Of a stretch of 64,000 nt of DNA, positions 54,883 through 63,619 are shown one piece after another. Under the pieces are notes generated by a model. That model had not been told where the DNA came from. It made no database searches and worked only from the letters and a program-made list of their open reading frames with translations. Positions within the stretch are counted from its first letter, which is position 1. Every line of letters begins with the position of its first letter. Location of the stretch: assembly GCA_026625165.1 (NCBI GenBank), contig CP112999.1:1800729-1864728 (forward strand). The letters run 5' to 3'. A program made the translations under genes and the position numbers. The stretch comes from Methanoregula sp. (GTDB lineage: Archaea; Halobacteriota; Methanomicrobia; Methanomicrobiales; Methanospirillaceae).

Positions 54883-55806
54883 TCACTTCTTCCGGTACAC
54901 GATATAATACTTGTATATCTGCGGGGATGTCTGCGCTTCTTTTGTGTAGGGATTCGTCACGGTCCGCTGGGAGAAGAACCATGAGAAGTCTTTGGTATCA
55001 TAGGCGCCAGCCTGTTGGCCGGTTGACGGGTTCCTCCACGATAGGATCTGTGCCACCTTGTCACCCTGCGCTACAGCATAGTGCGGGGCATTGCGGGGAT
55101 CCGGCGCCGCATCAAACCCGAAGACGATGATATCACCACTCTTTAAATCAACCGATGGAGCCGATCCCGGTTCAACCCTGCCGGAAGCAACAACGGTATA
55201 TTCATTCTGGTTGGTCAGGTGTGAACCGACATCCGACTTCTGCGACCCGCTTGTTGAAGTCGAGGGTTTGCCATAGATCTGGGCATATGCGATGTCCTGA
55301 CAGAAGACAAAGTTATCCTTGTTCTGCTGGTACATCGTGTTGAGGGACTTTGCAGTTCCTGTTCCCGTCTTCTCATAACAGGTCTCCTTGCTTATCATAC
55401 CAGAAAACATGTAACTGACCGAATCGGTCCCGATCTCATCACAGATCGATGAATCTCCGGTCTTTACTGCGACGCGCTGGAGACATTCGATCCGGGAATA
55501 CTCACCTGAACCGGGATGATTTTCCATCTGAGCGCAGATCGATTTGTCACCGTTCTTCTCGGCAATCAGCATGATGCATTTGGTGCGGGGAGGGGCGCTT
55601 TCAATTTTGTTGCAGAGCTCGGTATCCCCTTTTCGTATCGCCGCATCCTGGTAGCAGTGATCGGGATCGATATCAGCCACTTTTGCTGCTGTCCCACCAC
55701 AGGCCGCCTCTTCGCCCATGCCAAGTATCCATTCAAGTTCTATGCAACCGGCAGATACGACTACAGCAATCAGCAGAAAAGCAATTGCAGGAGCGGGGTA
55801 TTTCAT
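54883..55806 (-). CDS. Exported Cys-repeat lipoprotein with C-terminal domain
   Basis: The 307 residues begin with a lipobox-like signal (LIAVVVSAGCIE). Residues about 40-145 hold four short repeats of the form C-x4-A-(I/V)-x-x-GD-x-x-(L/I)-C. The C-terminal third (SGDIIVFGFDAAPD, then HYAVAQGDKVAQIL) has the strand order of NlpC/P60- or CHAP-like hydrolases, but a catalytic Cys-His-Asp set is not secure. It probably acts at the cell surface. It lies convergent to the lipoprotein at 54252. Confidence 0.68.
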   Translation of the reverse strand: MKYPAPAIAFLLIAVVVSAGCIELEWILGMGEEAACGGTAAKVADIDPDHCYQDAAIRKGDTELCNKIESAPPRTKCIMLIAEKNGDKSICAQMENHPGSGEYSRIECLQRVAVKTGDSSICDEIGTDSVSYMFSGMISKETCYEKTGTGTAKSLNTMYQQNKDNFVFCQDIAYAQIYGKPSTSTSGSQKSDVGSHLTNQNEYTVVASGRVEPGSAPSVDLKSGDIIVFGFDAAPDPRNAPHYAVAQGDKVAQILSWRNPSTGQQAGAYDTKDFSWFFSQRTVTNPYTKEAQTSPQIYKYYIVYRKK

Positions 55807-55936
55807 ACCCTGAATTCAATCAGTCAGAAGATATAGATTCCTGTAAAAAATCCGGAATTGGGAGTTTGCCCGGCTTTCATAAGCCTCTGCACCATTCACA
55901 TTTCGACGATACTTGCAGTGGTTCTATCTGACAGGT

Positions 55937-56329
55937 TCATATATTACCGCTGATCACGGACCCTTCGCTGTGTGTCGTGCCGATACCCGGTGCAAACGGG
56001 TTCAGTTTTGAAGATATTCTGATATACATGGTACCAAACGCATCAGTTTGTATCGCAGCAGTACCCTCCACACAGATCCTTTTCCCGGTCGAATCCTGGC
56101 CCTGTTGGTAATCCAGATTATATTTGGCAATAGTAACCGTGGAATTCCCGACGCAGCTGTGTTCAAGGATCATAAAATCTGATCTGTTCAATGTAATACC
56201 GCATTTCTGGAGAATATCCGAGCAACATTTTTTTTCATCCTCTAATCCTGAAGGGGTAAACAGCTCTCCAATCAGCAGAATCTGAGAGAATACTTCTTTT
56301 CTTATCATCTCCTCTTTTTCCGGAATCAT
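55937..56329 (-). CDS. Hypothetical protein
   Basis: A 130-residue soluble protein with an N-terminal helical part containing CCSDILQKCG and a beta-rich C-terminal part. No family recognised and no signal peptide. The cysteines could bind metal. It is divergent from the UbiA-like gene by about 210 bases. Confidence 0.6.
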   Translation of the reverse strand: MIPEKEEMIRKEVFSQILLIGELFTPSGLEDEKKCCSDILQKCGITLNRSDFMILEHSCVGNSTVTIAKYNLDYQQGQDSTGKRICVEGTAAIQTDAFGTMYIRISSKLNPFAPGIGTTHSEGSVISGNI

Positions 56330-56539
56330 GAAACACCTCGGTTTTAATAAGCTGCCCTGTTCAGAACCCCCCCACGATTGTCCTTACGGTTCATTTTCAG
56401 TACTTTTGCAGGGTACAGAACTTGCGTACCGAAATCGTGGTGTGACGAAGCTTCTTCTCGTATCGAACATTTCATTTCGTTCTTACATATTTATCACGGG
56501 TTTTCAGATTCATCGCTGCGATTAACTTTCTTCAACATA

Positions 56540-57514
56540 ATGAATGTTAGCTCAATTTGCGATTCTTTCTGTATGGCATTACCTGCATCAGTTGTTGTTG
56601 TACCGGAAGACAACGAATTCTTCTGGCTCATTGGGAGGGCATGGAACAGGATTACAAACCTGTATGATCTTCTCGTGTTCAGTTCCCTGCTGCTGTCATT
56701 AGAATGCATTTCGATGGCGTACATCTCCTGCTTCATCCAGCAGGTACCATGGAACTCCTTGTGTGCGATCATCCCCTTCCTAGTTGCCTTCTCAATCTAT
56801 AACCTCAACCGGAAGACTGACGAGGAAGAGGATGCGATCAACCGGCAGGACCGGTTTGCATTTACAAAACGATATGAGACACACCTCTATTACGGGGCGA
56901 TTATCTCCCTTGCAATAGCTCTGGCTCTCTCTGCTACTTATGGTATCCCATCATTGCTGGCCACCGCAGCGCCATTTATCTGCGGCTTCCTGTACAGTTT
57001 CCGCTGGCTCCCCAGACGGATCGGCTACCGCCGGTTAAAAGAGATTCCTGCGGTGAAAAATATCATTGTCGGGTTCGCCTGGGCGATCATACTCTCATTA
57101 CTTCCGGTCTTTCTCAATCATGGTACTCCGGATTCCAGGACGGCAATTATATTCCTGCTGTTTTTTATGTGGGGCTTCATGGCCTCCCTGATCCCTGATA
57201 TCCGGGACAGGGCCGGAGATGCCAGTGCCGGCGTGAGAACCATCCCGGTGATCTTCGGGGAAGAGCGGGCAAAGACCCTCCTCTCCAATGTACTTCTGCT
57301 CCTTGGCGTGCCATTAGTCCTCTTCAGCCTGCTCTTCCTGCCACCATTCACAACCATCCTCCTCCTGGCCGCAAACCTGTATTCCCATGGCTGCGTTCAC
57401 CTGTTGGGCAGGACCCGGATCAGGGATTTTGTTGCCGATGCCATTTCAGATGGGCAGTACATCTGTTTCGCTTTGGCACTTTTCGTCATCACAACACTTT
57501 GGCCAGGTTTATAA
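56540..57514 (+). CDS. UbiA-family prenyltransferase
   Basis: A 324-residue membrane protein with eight to nine helices. The two aspartate-rich motifs of UbiA enzymes are visible: YNLNRKTDEEEDAINRQDR (NxxxD-type, first) and DIRDRAGD (second). It transfers a prenyl chain to an acceptor; archaeal members act in lipid (geranylgeranylglyceryl phosphate), quinone or related synthesis. The ATG at MNVSSICD is preferred; the frame is open 54 codons upstream but lacks similarity. A FilR1-like regulator follows in the same direction. Confidence 0.85.
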   Translation: MNVSSICDSFCMALPASVVVVPEDNEFFWLIGRAWNRITNLYDLLVFSSLLLSLECISMAYISCFIQQVPWNSLCAIIPFLVAFSIYNLNRKTDEEEDAINRQDRFAFTKRYETHLYYGAIISLAIALALSATYGIPSLLATAAPFICGFLYSFRWLPRRIGYRRLKEIPAVKNIIVGFAWAIILSLLPVFLNHGTPDSRTAIIFLLFFMWGFMASLIPDIRDRAGDASAGVRTIPVIFGEERAKTLLSNVLLLLGVPLVLFSLLFLPPFTTILLLAANLYSHGCVHLLGRTRIRDFVADAISDGQYICFALALFVITTLWPGL

Positions 57515-57631
57515 AAAATCCCAATTCTTTTCGTATTTTGAGAATAGAAACATAATTCCATGATTTATCGGGATAACCGGGATAAAAAAGGAACGTCAAT
57601 ATATATATACTGTTCATCCAACCGTATTACA

Positions 57632-58447
57632 ATGGAGCCCCTTGAAGTTTATAACAACACCTACAAGCAGATCCAGTCCATCTTCTCTTCGCGCCTGAAG
57701 ATCCAGATCCTGCTTTCTGCAGCAGGGGGGCCAAAGAACCTTTCAGAACTCCGGGATGTGACCGGGAGCACATCCCAGGCGATTATCCCCAAGATCCGAA
57801 GCCTCGAACGCATGTCGCTCCTTGAACCGTGTGACCATGGGTATGGCATCACGCCATTGGGCAAGGTCCTTGTCACCAAGATCGGAGACCTGGTCGTGAC
57901 AATGGGGGAGCTTATGCAGCACCGGGAATTCTGGGCAACCCACGATATCGAAGGGATCCCCCAACCGTTTCTCTCTCAGGTCGGGGATCTCATAAGCTCT
58001 GATGTAAAATTTGACACCACAGACAACATGTTTCATGTCTATACTCATTTTGTCTCCATCCTCCAGCAGGCAGGATATATTCACGGCATCTCCTCGGTCA
58101 TGAATCCGCAGATCGCGGATGTGCTCTCCGAGCGGATCATTGCTGGTGTCCCGGTTGAACTCGTTGTGAACCGCAGCATCGCAGAGGGCCTGATGCAGGA
58201 ACCGTTCCTTGACAAAATCCAACACCTCATACCGTATGAAAATTTCAAAATCTGGGTTGTCGATGAACCTCTCCATCTAGGCATCACGGTCACCGACAAG
58301 AACCTTTCATTGGGGCTCAATAAAAAGGTCAATGCCGTTTATGACAGCTCTGCAGATATGCACAGCAGTGACCCGCGGGCACGGGAATGGGCAGAGCGGC
58401 TGTTCCAGTATTACCGGAGCCGGGCTGTCCTGATGGAGATAGGATAG
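57632..58447 (+). CDS. FilR1-like HTH transcriptional regulator
   Basis: A 271-residue regulator. Residues about 1-85 form a winged helix (SELRDVTGSTSQAIIPKIRS) and the rest a sensor domain like that of FilR1 (DUF1724), where residues such as FKIWVVDEPLHLGITVTDKNL are typical. FilR1 family members in methanogens respond to cell density or methanogenesis signals. The ATG at MEPLEVY is chosen; the 24 upstream codons are not conserved-looking. No obvious target is known, but the neighbouring UbiA and SdpI-like genes are candidates. Confidence 0.85.
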   Translation: MEPLEVYNNTYKQIQSIFSSRLKIQILLSAAGGPKNLSELRDVTGSTSQAIIPKIRSLERMSLLEPCDHGYGITPLGKVLVTKIGDLVVTMGELMQHREFWATHDIEGIPQPFLSQVGDLISSDVKFDTTDNMFHVYTHFVSILQQAGYIHGISSVMNPQIADVLSERIIAGVPVELVVNRSIAEGLMQEPFLDKIQHLIPYENFKIWVVDEPLHLGITVTDKNLSLGLNKKVNAVYDSSADMHSSDPRAREWAERLFQYYRSRAVLMEIG

Positions 58448-58645
58448 GCAGTCCAGCAACAGTTCCATCCTCAGGGATTCATCGTTGCACATGTCGGGCC
58501 ATGTATCCACGAGGGTAACAGGCCACTTCCCGTAACCTGCTGGTTCAGGCAGGCCATATTCAGTACTGATCATTCCTTGTTGTATTACCGGCAGTGCGAC
58601 CCGTCAGTACCGATCTTGATATCGAATGCCGGACTACCTTTTTCC

Positions 58646-59281
58646 ATGAATGTTCTCCGTTTTGCAATCGTCCTTGTCCTTCTTGCAACAGCGGCAGTAA
58701 CGGTTGCCAGTTACCCTCTGCTGCCCGGTACTGTCGTTTCACACTGGAATGCAGCCGGAGATGCCGACGGGGCGATGCCGAAGTTCTGGGGCGTATCCCT
58801 CATCCCGTTCCTCATGGTCGGATTGTGCGGGCTCTTCTTCCTCTTTCCCAGGATCGATCCACTTCGTATCAATTACAAAAAATTCCAGAGATATTACGAG
58901 GGTTTCATTCTCATCCTTATGCTCTTCTTTTTTGCAATCCAGCTCCAGATTATCCTCTGGGGGATAGGGATACAGCTCAGCCCTAACCTGACCATTCCCA
59001 TCCTGATGGGGGCTCTCTTCATCTACACCGGTTTTTTAATTGAACATGCGGAACCGAACTGGTTTATCGGGATACGGACGCCATGGACGCTCAGCAGTGA
59101 AACGGTCTGGAAAAAGACACATGCACGGGGGAGCCTGCTCTTCAGGATCGCGGGAGTAGTCAGCTGCTCCGGCGTCCTGTTCAGGGAGTATGCGATCATG
59201 TTCATCCTTGTCCCCGTCATTTTAGTTTCAGCCTATACCGTAGCCTATTCCTATTTTGAATTCCGGAACGAGCGGCCCTGA
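58646..59281 (+). CDS. SdpI-like (DUF1648) membrane protein
   Basis: A 211-residue protein of six hydrophobic segments with the DUF1648 signature: PGTVVSHWNAAGDADG at the N-terminus, then HAEPNWFIGIRTPWTL (the SdpI motif) and a C-terminal helical pair. SdpI in Bacillus is an immunity protein to a toxic peptide that also signals to a repressor. Its role in archaea is unknown. It is next to the FilR1-like regulator on the same strand, an arrangement that recalls SdpI-SdpR. Confidence 0.83.
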   Translation: MNVLRFAIVLVLLATAAVTVASYPLLPGTVVSHWNAAGDADGAMPKFWGVSLIPFLMVGLCGLFFLFPRIDPLRINYKKFQRYYEGFILILMLFFFAIQLQIILWGIGIQLSPNLTIPILMGALFIYTGFLIEHAEPNWFIGIRTPWTLSSETVWKKTHARGSLLFRIAGVVSCSGVLFREYAIMFILVPVILVSAYTVAYSYFEFRNERP

Positions 59282-59440
59282 ACGACCCGGTATTTGCACG
59301 GGCAGTAATTGTTTTTTTTTTACAATGGGGATCTGATCTGTTCATATCCCCGAAAAAATCCCTTTTTATGAGCGTGAACAAATTTGACCGGATTTAGAAA
59401 CCTGACATGGATTGCTTGATAACCGACCATCGATACCTGA

Positions 59441-60168
59441 GTTGCATTCCTAACCGCAATCGTATGCATTGACGCATATCATTTCCTCACCAACCTGAAC
59501 GACCCCCCTGTCAGGACGATTTACTACTTCGACGCCCTCCTTTTTTCCGTCCTGTTCCCGTTCTGGCGGCTATGCCGGCACCGCAGCTTGCCCCTTGCCG
59601 AGATCGGCATAACATCACAGCGCTGGAAGGAGCGCCTGCTCATAAGCGTGATAATAGCAATACCGTTCCTCTGGCTCGTTGTCACCCAGTATGGCGCCTT
59701 GTACGGCAATTTGCTCATCCCGCACTTTCTCGCAAATGTCCTTGTGCTCTGGGAGCCGTTCTTCGTGGACTGCTGGCTGGAGCTGCAGTTTTCCTGTTCA
59801 TTCGGCATCATCCCGGGAATCGTCCTTGCCGGCGTCTGCTTTGGAACTTCCACTCTCAGCACCTATCACCTTCCGGGGGTTGCCGTCCTGATCATCTACG
59901 GAATGGTCTTTGGGGCAATCTTCCGGCTGGCCGACAACAACCTCTCATTATGGCCGGTTGCATAGGCTGCATCCTCAGCCAAAGGGACGCTCGCTGGAGG
60001 GATGATCTTTTCCCCGGGTACGTTGTCGGCATTAATGTCGTGATCGTGCTTTTCCAGCTCCTGTTCGTTGCATGGGTGTGGAGAGAGGAGAGGGATCGTT
60101 CCATTTCACCGGAGTACGCCCATTTACGTGTGGCAACGCAGACCTGCTATGTACTTCATGTGTATTGA
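59441..60168 (+). pseudogene. Decayed CPBP-family (CAAX-type) intramembrane protease
   Basis: The open frame from 59441 to 59965 has no canonical start and encodes several hydrophobic helices. The region that should carry the EExxxRG motif reads LWEPFFVDCWLELQ, so glutamate and arginine are lost; a histidine remains in STYHLPG. The second half continues in another frame (59966-60168: GYVVGINVVIVLFQLLFVAW), implying a frameshift. The mix of missing start, lost motif and frame change points to a pseudogene. Family assignment rests on overall helix layout. Confidence 0.6.
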
Positions 60169-61187
60169 TAATGTCTTCCTGTGAATTGCAGGAATTTATA
60201 CAGCAAAGTCTCTGAAAAATACAATCCCATCATGATGCGATGCAGGTAGTACCCGTCGTTAAACGTCTTGCCCAGTACACTTCTCCAGGCCTTTTCATAC
60301 TGCGATAAATCCGCATTTTTAAAGCCATTGCCTGAGAATTTTACAAGTACTTCAGCGGCTTTTCTGGCACATATCATACTGGGCAGGATGCCATCTGCAA
60401 ATACAGAAACAACCTGTGAAGCTGAGTCTCCCACCAGTATCGAATTCTTTCCATGCGATCTCAGGGGTCTGCTTAACGGAACGGTGCTGGTCCGCCAGTC
60501 TTTAATTTCCGGATACCTTTTCTTAAAATTGTCAAGCTGTTGCCTGAATGACCGGGGCCTTACTGTACCAATACCGATATTCCAGTCGTTTTTTCGCGGA
60601 AACCACCATGCATACCCGTGCTTTGCAACCGACTTTTTAAATTCGAAAATACATGCGTCACCGGGAGGTTCTCCTGTCCAGTAACCTGTACTAGCCACCC
60701 CGAAATAGCCGGGTTTTTTAATTCCCATCGATCTCCTGACAATTGAATTGAAGCCGTCGGCACCTACGGCAATCTTTGCTTCGATATTCTGAGGCAGCAC
60801 CAGTAAAGAATTCTCTTTCCGGACAAGATCTTTCACTTTTTCGCCCATGCGGATTTCTGCACCGTGGCTCTGCGCCTGCCGGGCAAGATCCGCTTCAACT
60901 TCCCCTTTGTTTACCTGTATATTCGTAAACGGGAGTTCGATCTCCCCGGGGGTCATTTTAATGATGAATGTCTCTGTTATTCTTTCAATGCCCGTTCTGC
61001 TCTCGTAAAGATCAAAAAAATCATAACCGCATAGCCCGGCAGTTATTCCCTCGCCACAGGGTTTTTTGTAAAAAGTTTTGTCTTCTTCCAGGAGGATGAA
61101 GTCTACACTCTCTTCCGCAAGAAATTTTGCCAATGTCAGGCCTGCGGGACCGCCCCCAATTATCACGATGTCGGTTTTGGTTCTCAT
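60156..61187 (-). CDS. Geranylgeranyl reductase family FAD enzyme
   Basis: A 343-residue flavoprotein: dinucleotide motif IVIIGGGPAGLTLAKFL at the N-terminus, the family segment KKPCGEGITAGL, a second FAD motif VGADGFNSIVRRSM and the GDSASQV segment (LVGDSASQVVSVFADGI). It should reduce isoprenoid double bonds, for example saturation of archaeal lipid chains; the exact substrate is not fixed. The ATG at MRTKTDIVI is used; the 18 upstream codons are not part of the domain. Its 3' end overlaps the CPBP remnant by 13 bases. Confidence 0.83.
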   Translation of the reverse strand: MRTKTDIVIIGGGPAGLTLAKFLAEESVDFILLEEDKTFYKKPCGEGITAGLCGYDFFDLYESRTGIERITETFIIKMTPGEIELPFTNIQVNKGEVEADLARQAQSHGAEIRMGEKVKDLVRKENSLLVLPQNIEAKIAVGADGFNSIVRRSMGIKKPGYFGVASTGYWTGEPPGDACIFEFKKSVAKHGYAWWFPRKNDWNIGIGTVRPRSFRQQLDNFKKRYPEIKDWRTSTVPLSRPLRSHGKNSILVGDSASQVVSVFADGILPSMICARKAAEVLVKFSGNGFKNADLSQYEKAWRSVLGKTFNDGYYLHRIMMGLYFSETLLYKFLQFTGRHYQYT

Positions 61188-61327
61188 TGAAATATGACTG
61201 TCAATGTAATGTATAAAAAATGAATCCATTGGCTGATGCAATATAAAAATAGCTCATCCTTGAAGAATGGATCATCCCCTGTTATATTACAAAAACGCGT
61301 TAAACAGTTATTTGTATAAGCCGGTCA

Positions 61328-61455
61328 GGAGATAGCAGCCCGCAGTGCTTCCTTTTGAACTCACGCAGCTCAGTACAATATTATAGTGATCGTGTGTCGA
61401 AGAGTACAACCCGTGGGATGATCAAAAGGCTGGAAGGGAGATCAGAGTGATCGTG
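61328..61455 (-). pseudogene. 5S rRNA-like relic
   Basis: Aligned by eye to the real 5S gene (63260-63386) in the same strand. The first 55-60 bases agree well, with blocks GATAGCAGC, TGCTTCC, CTC and CTCAGTACAA in matching order and similar spacing. The rest is only faintly similar (GGGATG near 61419). No protein gene lies here. It may be a decayed duplicate of 5S, or a 5S fragment left by recombination. The boundary at the right is uncertain. Confidence 0.5.
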
Positions 61456-61465
61456 AGGGGGGACC

Positions 61466-62281
61466 ATGATGGGAAGTCCTTATATCTATGTCCACGGGCG
61501 GTCTGACCGCGAATCCAAGCGGCTGCATGATCAGGCATCGGGGCTTGATTTTTTACTGCATGAAGGCACCCGATACCCGCCCGGCAGCACGGTTCTCGAA
61601 GCGGGGTGCGGCGTCGGCGCCCAGACCCTGCTCCTCGCAGGCAACAGTCCTCGTGCACAGTTTGTTTCAGTCGATATCTCGCCTGAATCGCTGGCACAGG
61701 CGCAGAAGCGTGTTTCAGGGGAGGGATTTACCAATGTTATCTTCCGGCAGGCAGATATCTGTGACCTGCCTTTTTCGGCTGGAACATTCGACCACGTATT
61801 CGTCTGTTTTACTTTAGAGCACATCCCAAATCCGCTCCTTGCGCTCGGTAATCTTAAAAACGTCCTCCGGCCCGGGGGCACCATAACAGCCATCGAAGGC
61901 GATCACGGGACAGCGGTTTTTTACCCCGACTCCCAGGCAGCTCATCACGTCATTGACTGCCTCGTCACGCTCCAGCGGCAGGCAGGAGGAAACGCCTTCA
62001 TCGGCAGGGAACTGGAACACCTGCTGGCGGACGCGGGGTTTGTGGATGTAAAGGTTTCTCCCCGACAGACGTATGCCTCGCCGGGCATCCCCCATTCATC
62101 TGAAGCTGTGAAAAAAATTTTCATCGCAATGATCGAGGGGGTTAAAAAACAGGCGGTTGAGGGAGGCCTTTCGGATCCGGAGACATGGGACAAGGGAATC
62201 AGGGACCTATACCGGACTACGGAACCGGGCGGGATGTTCTGCTATACGTTTTTCAAGGCAGCTGGTGTGAAGTCGCGGTAA
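61466..62281 (+). CDS. SAM-dependent methyltransferase, class I
   Basis: A 271-residue methyltransferase of the UbiE/COQ5-like type: SAM motif I VLEAGCGVGAQTLLLA, motif post-I VSVDISPESLAQA, DLPFSAGTFDHVFV and LRPGGTITAIEGDHG. The acceptor is not identifiable. It is preceded by the 5S-like relic. A second ATG is adjacent to the first; GGGGGGACC is a weak ribosome-binding candidate upstream. It is convergent with the reductase gene at 62386, 104 bases away. Confidence 0.83.
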   Translation: MMGSPYIYVHGRSDRESKRLHDQASGLDFLLHEGTRYPPGSTVLEAGCGVGAQTLLLAGNSPRAQFVSVDISPESLAQAQKRVSGEGFTNVIFRQADICDLPFSAGTFDHVFVCFTLEHIPNPLLALGNLKNVLRPGGTITAIEGDHGTAVFYPDSQAAHHVIDCLVTLQRQAGGNAFIGRELEHLLADAGFVDVKVSPRQTYASPGIPHSSEAVKKIFIAMIEGVKKQAVEGGLSDPETWDKGIRDLYRTTEPGGMFCYTFFKAAGVKSR

Positions 62282-62385
62282 TGAATTCGCGCCACCGGCT
62301 TTCACACCTCGTGAATGACAAAAAATCGCCCGTTTTAATCCTTGCCGTGCCACTCCCCGGCGAAGCGACCTGCAGCCCGATATGT

Positions 62386-63069
62386 TCATGTTCCTGCAAC
62401 CGAGTACCGTGCCCAAATGATGCCATCCCCCATAACTTCCGTGGACCAGTGTGTGAGAGGGACCTGCAGGTTAGGAAGACCGGCCTTTTCCGGATCGAAC
62501 ATGGTCGGACCTGGCTGCCCGCCAGCGAGGAACGGGTGGATGAGAACGCTCACCTCATCTACCACTCCCGCATGCAGTAGGACACTGTTGAGCGTCCCGC
62601 CGCTGTCGACCCGCACGGTCTTAGTACCGTGCTGGCGGTTCAGTTCTGCAAGGGCTGTACGTATATCAATGCGATCGGCACCTGCGATAATTGATCCTAT
62701 CTTCCTGTCAGCAAGGTACCGGAGGTACTCCTGCGGGGTTGCGGAGGAGCAGAGGGCAAGGACATCTCGCATGTAGGGCCACTTCCGGATGGCGTCCCAG
62801 CAGCGCACCCTCCCCCGGCTATCGGCGATGACAAGCAGGGGGCGGGGATCGGGAGCGCCTGCCGGCGGCCTGAACATATCCTCGTGTTCCGGGGGGACTT
62901 CCAGCGCCGGATTCTCGCGGACCGCTGCAAGGACGGTCTCGCTCCCGAAAAGGATTGTGTCCGGGTTCCACCTGGCAGCGAGTGAGTAGTACAATTCGAG
63001 GTCAGCGGGGAAGTTCGTGATCCGGCCGTCGAGGCTTGTTGCGATGTGGAGGATTACTTTTGGAAGCAT
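62386..63069 (-). CDS. RibD-type 2,5-diamino-6-ribosylaminopyrimidinone 5'-phosphate reductase
   Basis: A 227-residue member of the RibD C-terminal/DHFR-like family. Residues fit the archaeal riboflavin/F420 pathway enzyme (ArfC/RibD2): ILHIATSLDGRIT at the N-terminus, ILFGSETVLAAVR, an NADPH-binding VRVDSGGTLNSVLL and DEVSVLIHPFLAGG. The enzyme reduces the ribosylaminopyrimidine intermediate with NADPH. Single-gene unit with its own leader, just downstream of the rRNA operon. Confidence 0.83.
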   Translation of the reverse strand: MLPKVILHIATSLDGRITNFPADLELYYSLAARWNPDTILFGSETVLAAVRENPALEVPPEHEDMFRPPAGAPDPRPLLVIADSRGRVRCWDAIRKWPYMRDVLALCSSATPQEYLRYLADRKIGSIIAGADRIDIRTALAELNRQHGTKTVRVDSGGTLNSVLLHAGVVDEVSVLIHPFLAGGQPGPTMFDPEKAGLPNLQVPLTHWSTEVMGDGIIWARYSVAGT

Positions 63070-63221
63070 TGAAAGACTCCTTGCGGTTACATTCTGCTGA
63101 TTTGTTTAAAAGGGCTTGTCGTGCAGGGTGAAAATGGGTAACTGATATGTCTCGCGAGGCGGAGTACCTGCCGATATCAGTGTAAATGATACAATGACAT
63201 GAAGAGCGCTTCCGCTCGTCA

Positions 63222-63240
63222 GTAAATTTTCATAAAAACA
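63222..63240 (-). terminator. T-rich end of the rRNA operon
   Basis: Downstream of 5S on the minus strand the sequence reads TGTTTTTATGAAAATTT, a T-rich tract 20-40 bases beyond the 5S end. It is a plausible archaeal terminator for the 23S-tRNA-5S transcript. Confidence 0.4.
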
Positions 63241-63259
63241 GTGACCGTGTAAGAAGGAA

Positions 63260-63386
63260 GGTGATAGCAGCTCACCATGCTTCCCGGGGACTCGCGTACC
63301 TCAGTACAACATGATACGTTTGCCGGCTTAACTGCTGGGTTCGGAATGAGACCAGGTGTTTCCCGACAGCTATGGCCGCTATCACC
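63260..63386 (-). rRNA. rrf: 5S ribosomal RNA
   Basis: The ends GGTGATAGC and GCTATCACC pair to form the terminal stem, and the internal loops match archaeal 5S: CCCATTCCGAACCCAG-like block read on the minus strand as CTCATTCCGAACCCAGC, and the 3' part GTACTGAGGTACGC. Length is about 127 bases. It is the last rRNA gene in the transcript, after tRNA-Cys. Confidence 0.93.
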
Positions 63387-63427
63387 ACGTGTTGTTTGCT
63401 TTTAGTTTCTGACCGGAGGGCGGACAC

Positions 63428-63486
63428 TTCTTCGAATCGAAGAACTGCAAGCAGTTCTTCTCATCGTCGAAGCGCTGATGCGCTTC
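63428..63486 (-). other. Three stacked hairpins between tRNA-Cys and 5S
   Basis: Consecutive inverted repeats: TTCTTCGA-A-TCGAAGAA (63428-63444), AAGAACTG-CAAG-CAGTTCTT (63440-63459) and GAAGCGC-TGAT-GCGCTTC (63469-63486). The first two share bases, so they are alternative folds. In the precursor these may direct cleavage or separate tRNA from 5S. Confidence 0.55.
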
Positions 63487-63492
63487 TCCGAA

Positions 63493-63564
63493 AGCCAAGG
63501 TCCGGATTTGAACCGGAGTGTAGTTGATCTGCAGTCAACCGCGTGGCCGCTCCGCCACCTTGGC
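63493..63564 (-). tRNA. tRNA-Cys (GCA)
   Basis: Acceptor arms GCCAAGG and CCTTGGC pair fully. The anticodon stem GTTGA/TCAAC encloses the loop CTGCAGA, giving anticodon GCA for cysteine. The T loop reads TTCAAAT; the discriminator base is U, the identity base of tRNA-Cys; no CCA is encoded. It sits between 23S and 5S on the same strand, so it should be processed out of the rRNA transcript. Confidence 0.93.
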
Positions 63565-63619
63565 AGCCGTGTAGTATGATACCCTATCTTTTTCGATCAG
63601 ATAAGATATAAGGTTTGCA

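Noticed and set aside
56378..56539. 54-codon extension of the UbiA gene
   Set aside because: Lacks family similarity and a signal peptide; the ATG at 56540 fits the helix layout.
63070..63259. Possible small RNA from the inverted repeat ACTGATAT/ATATCAGT near 63140-63182
   Set aside because: A short 8-base pair in the region downstream of 5S is more likely part of transcript ending; no further structure supports a separate RNA.
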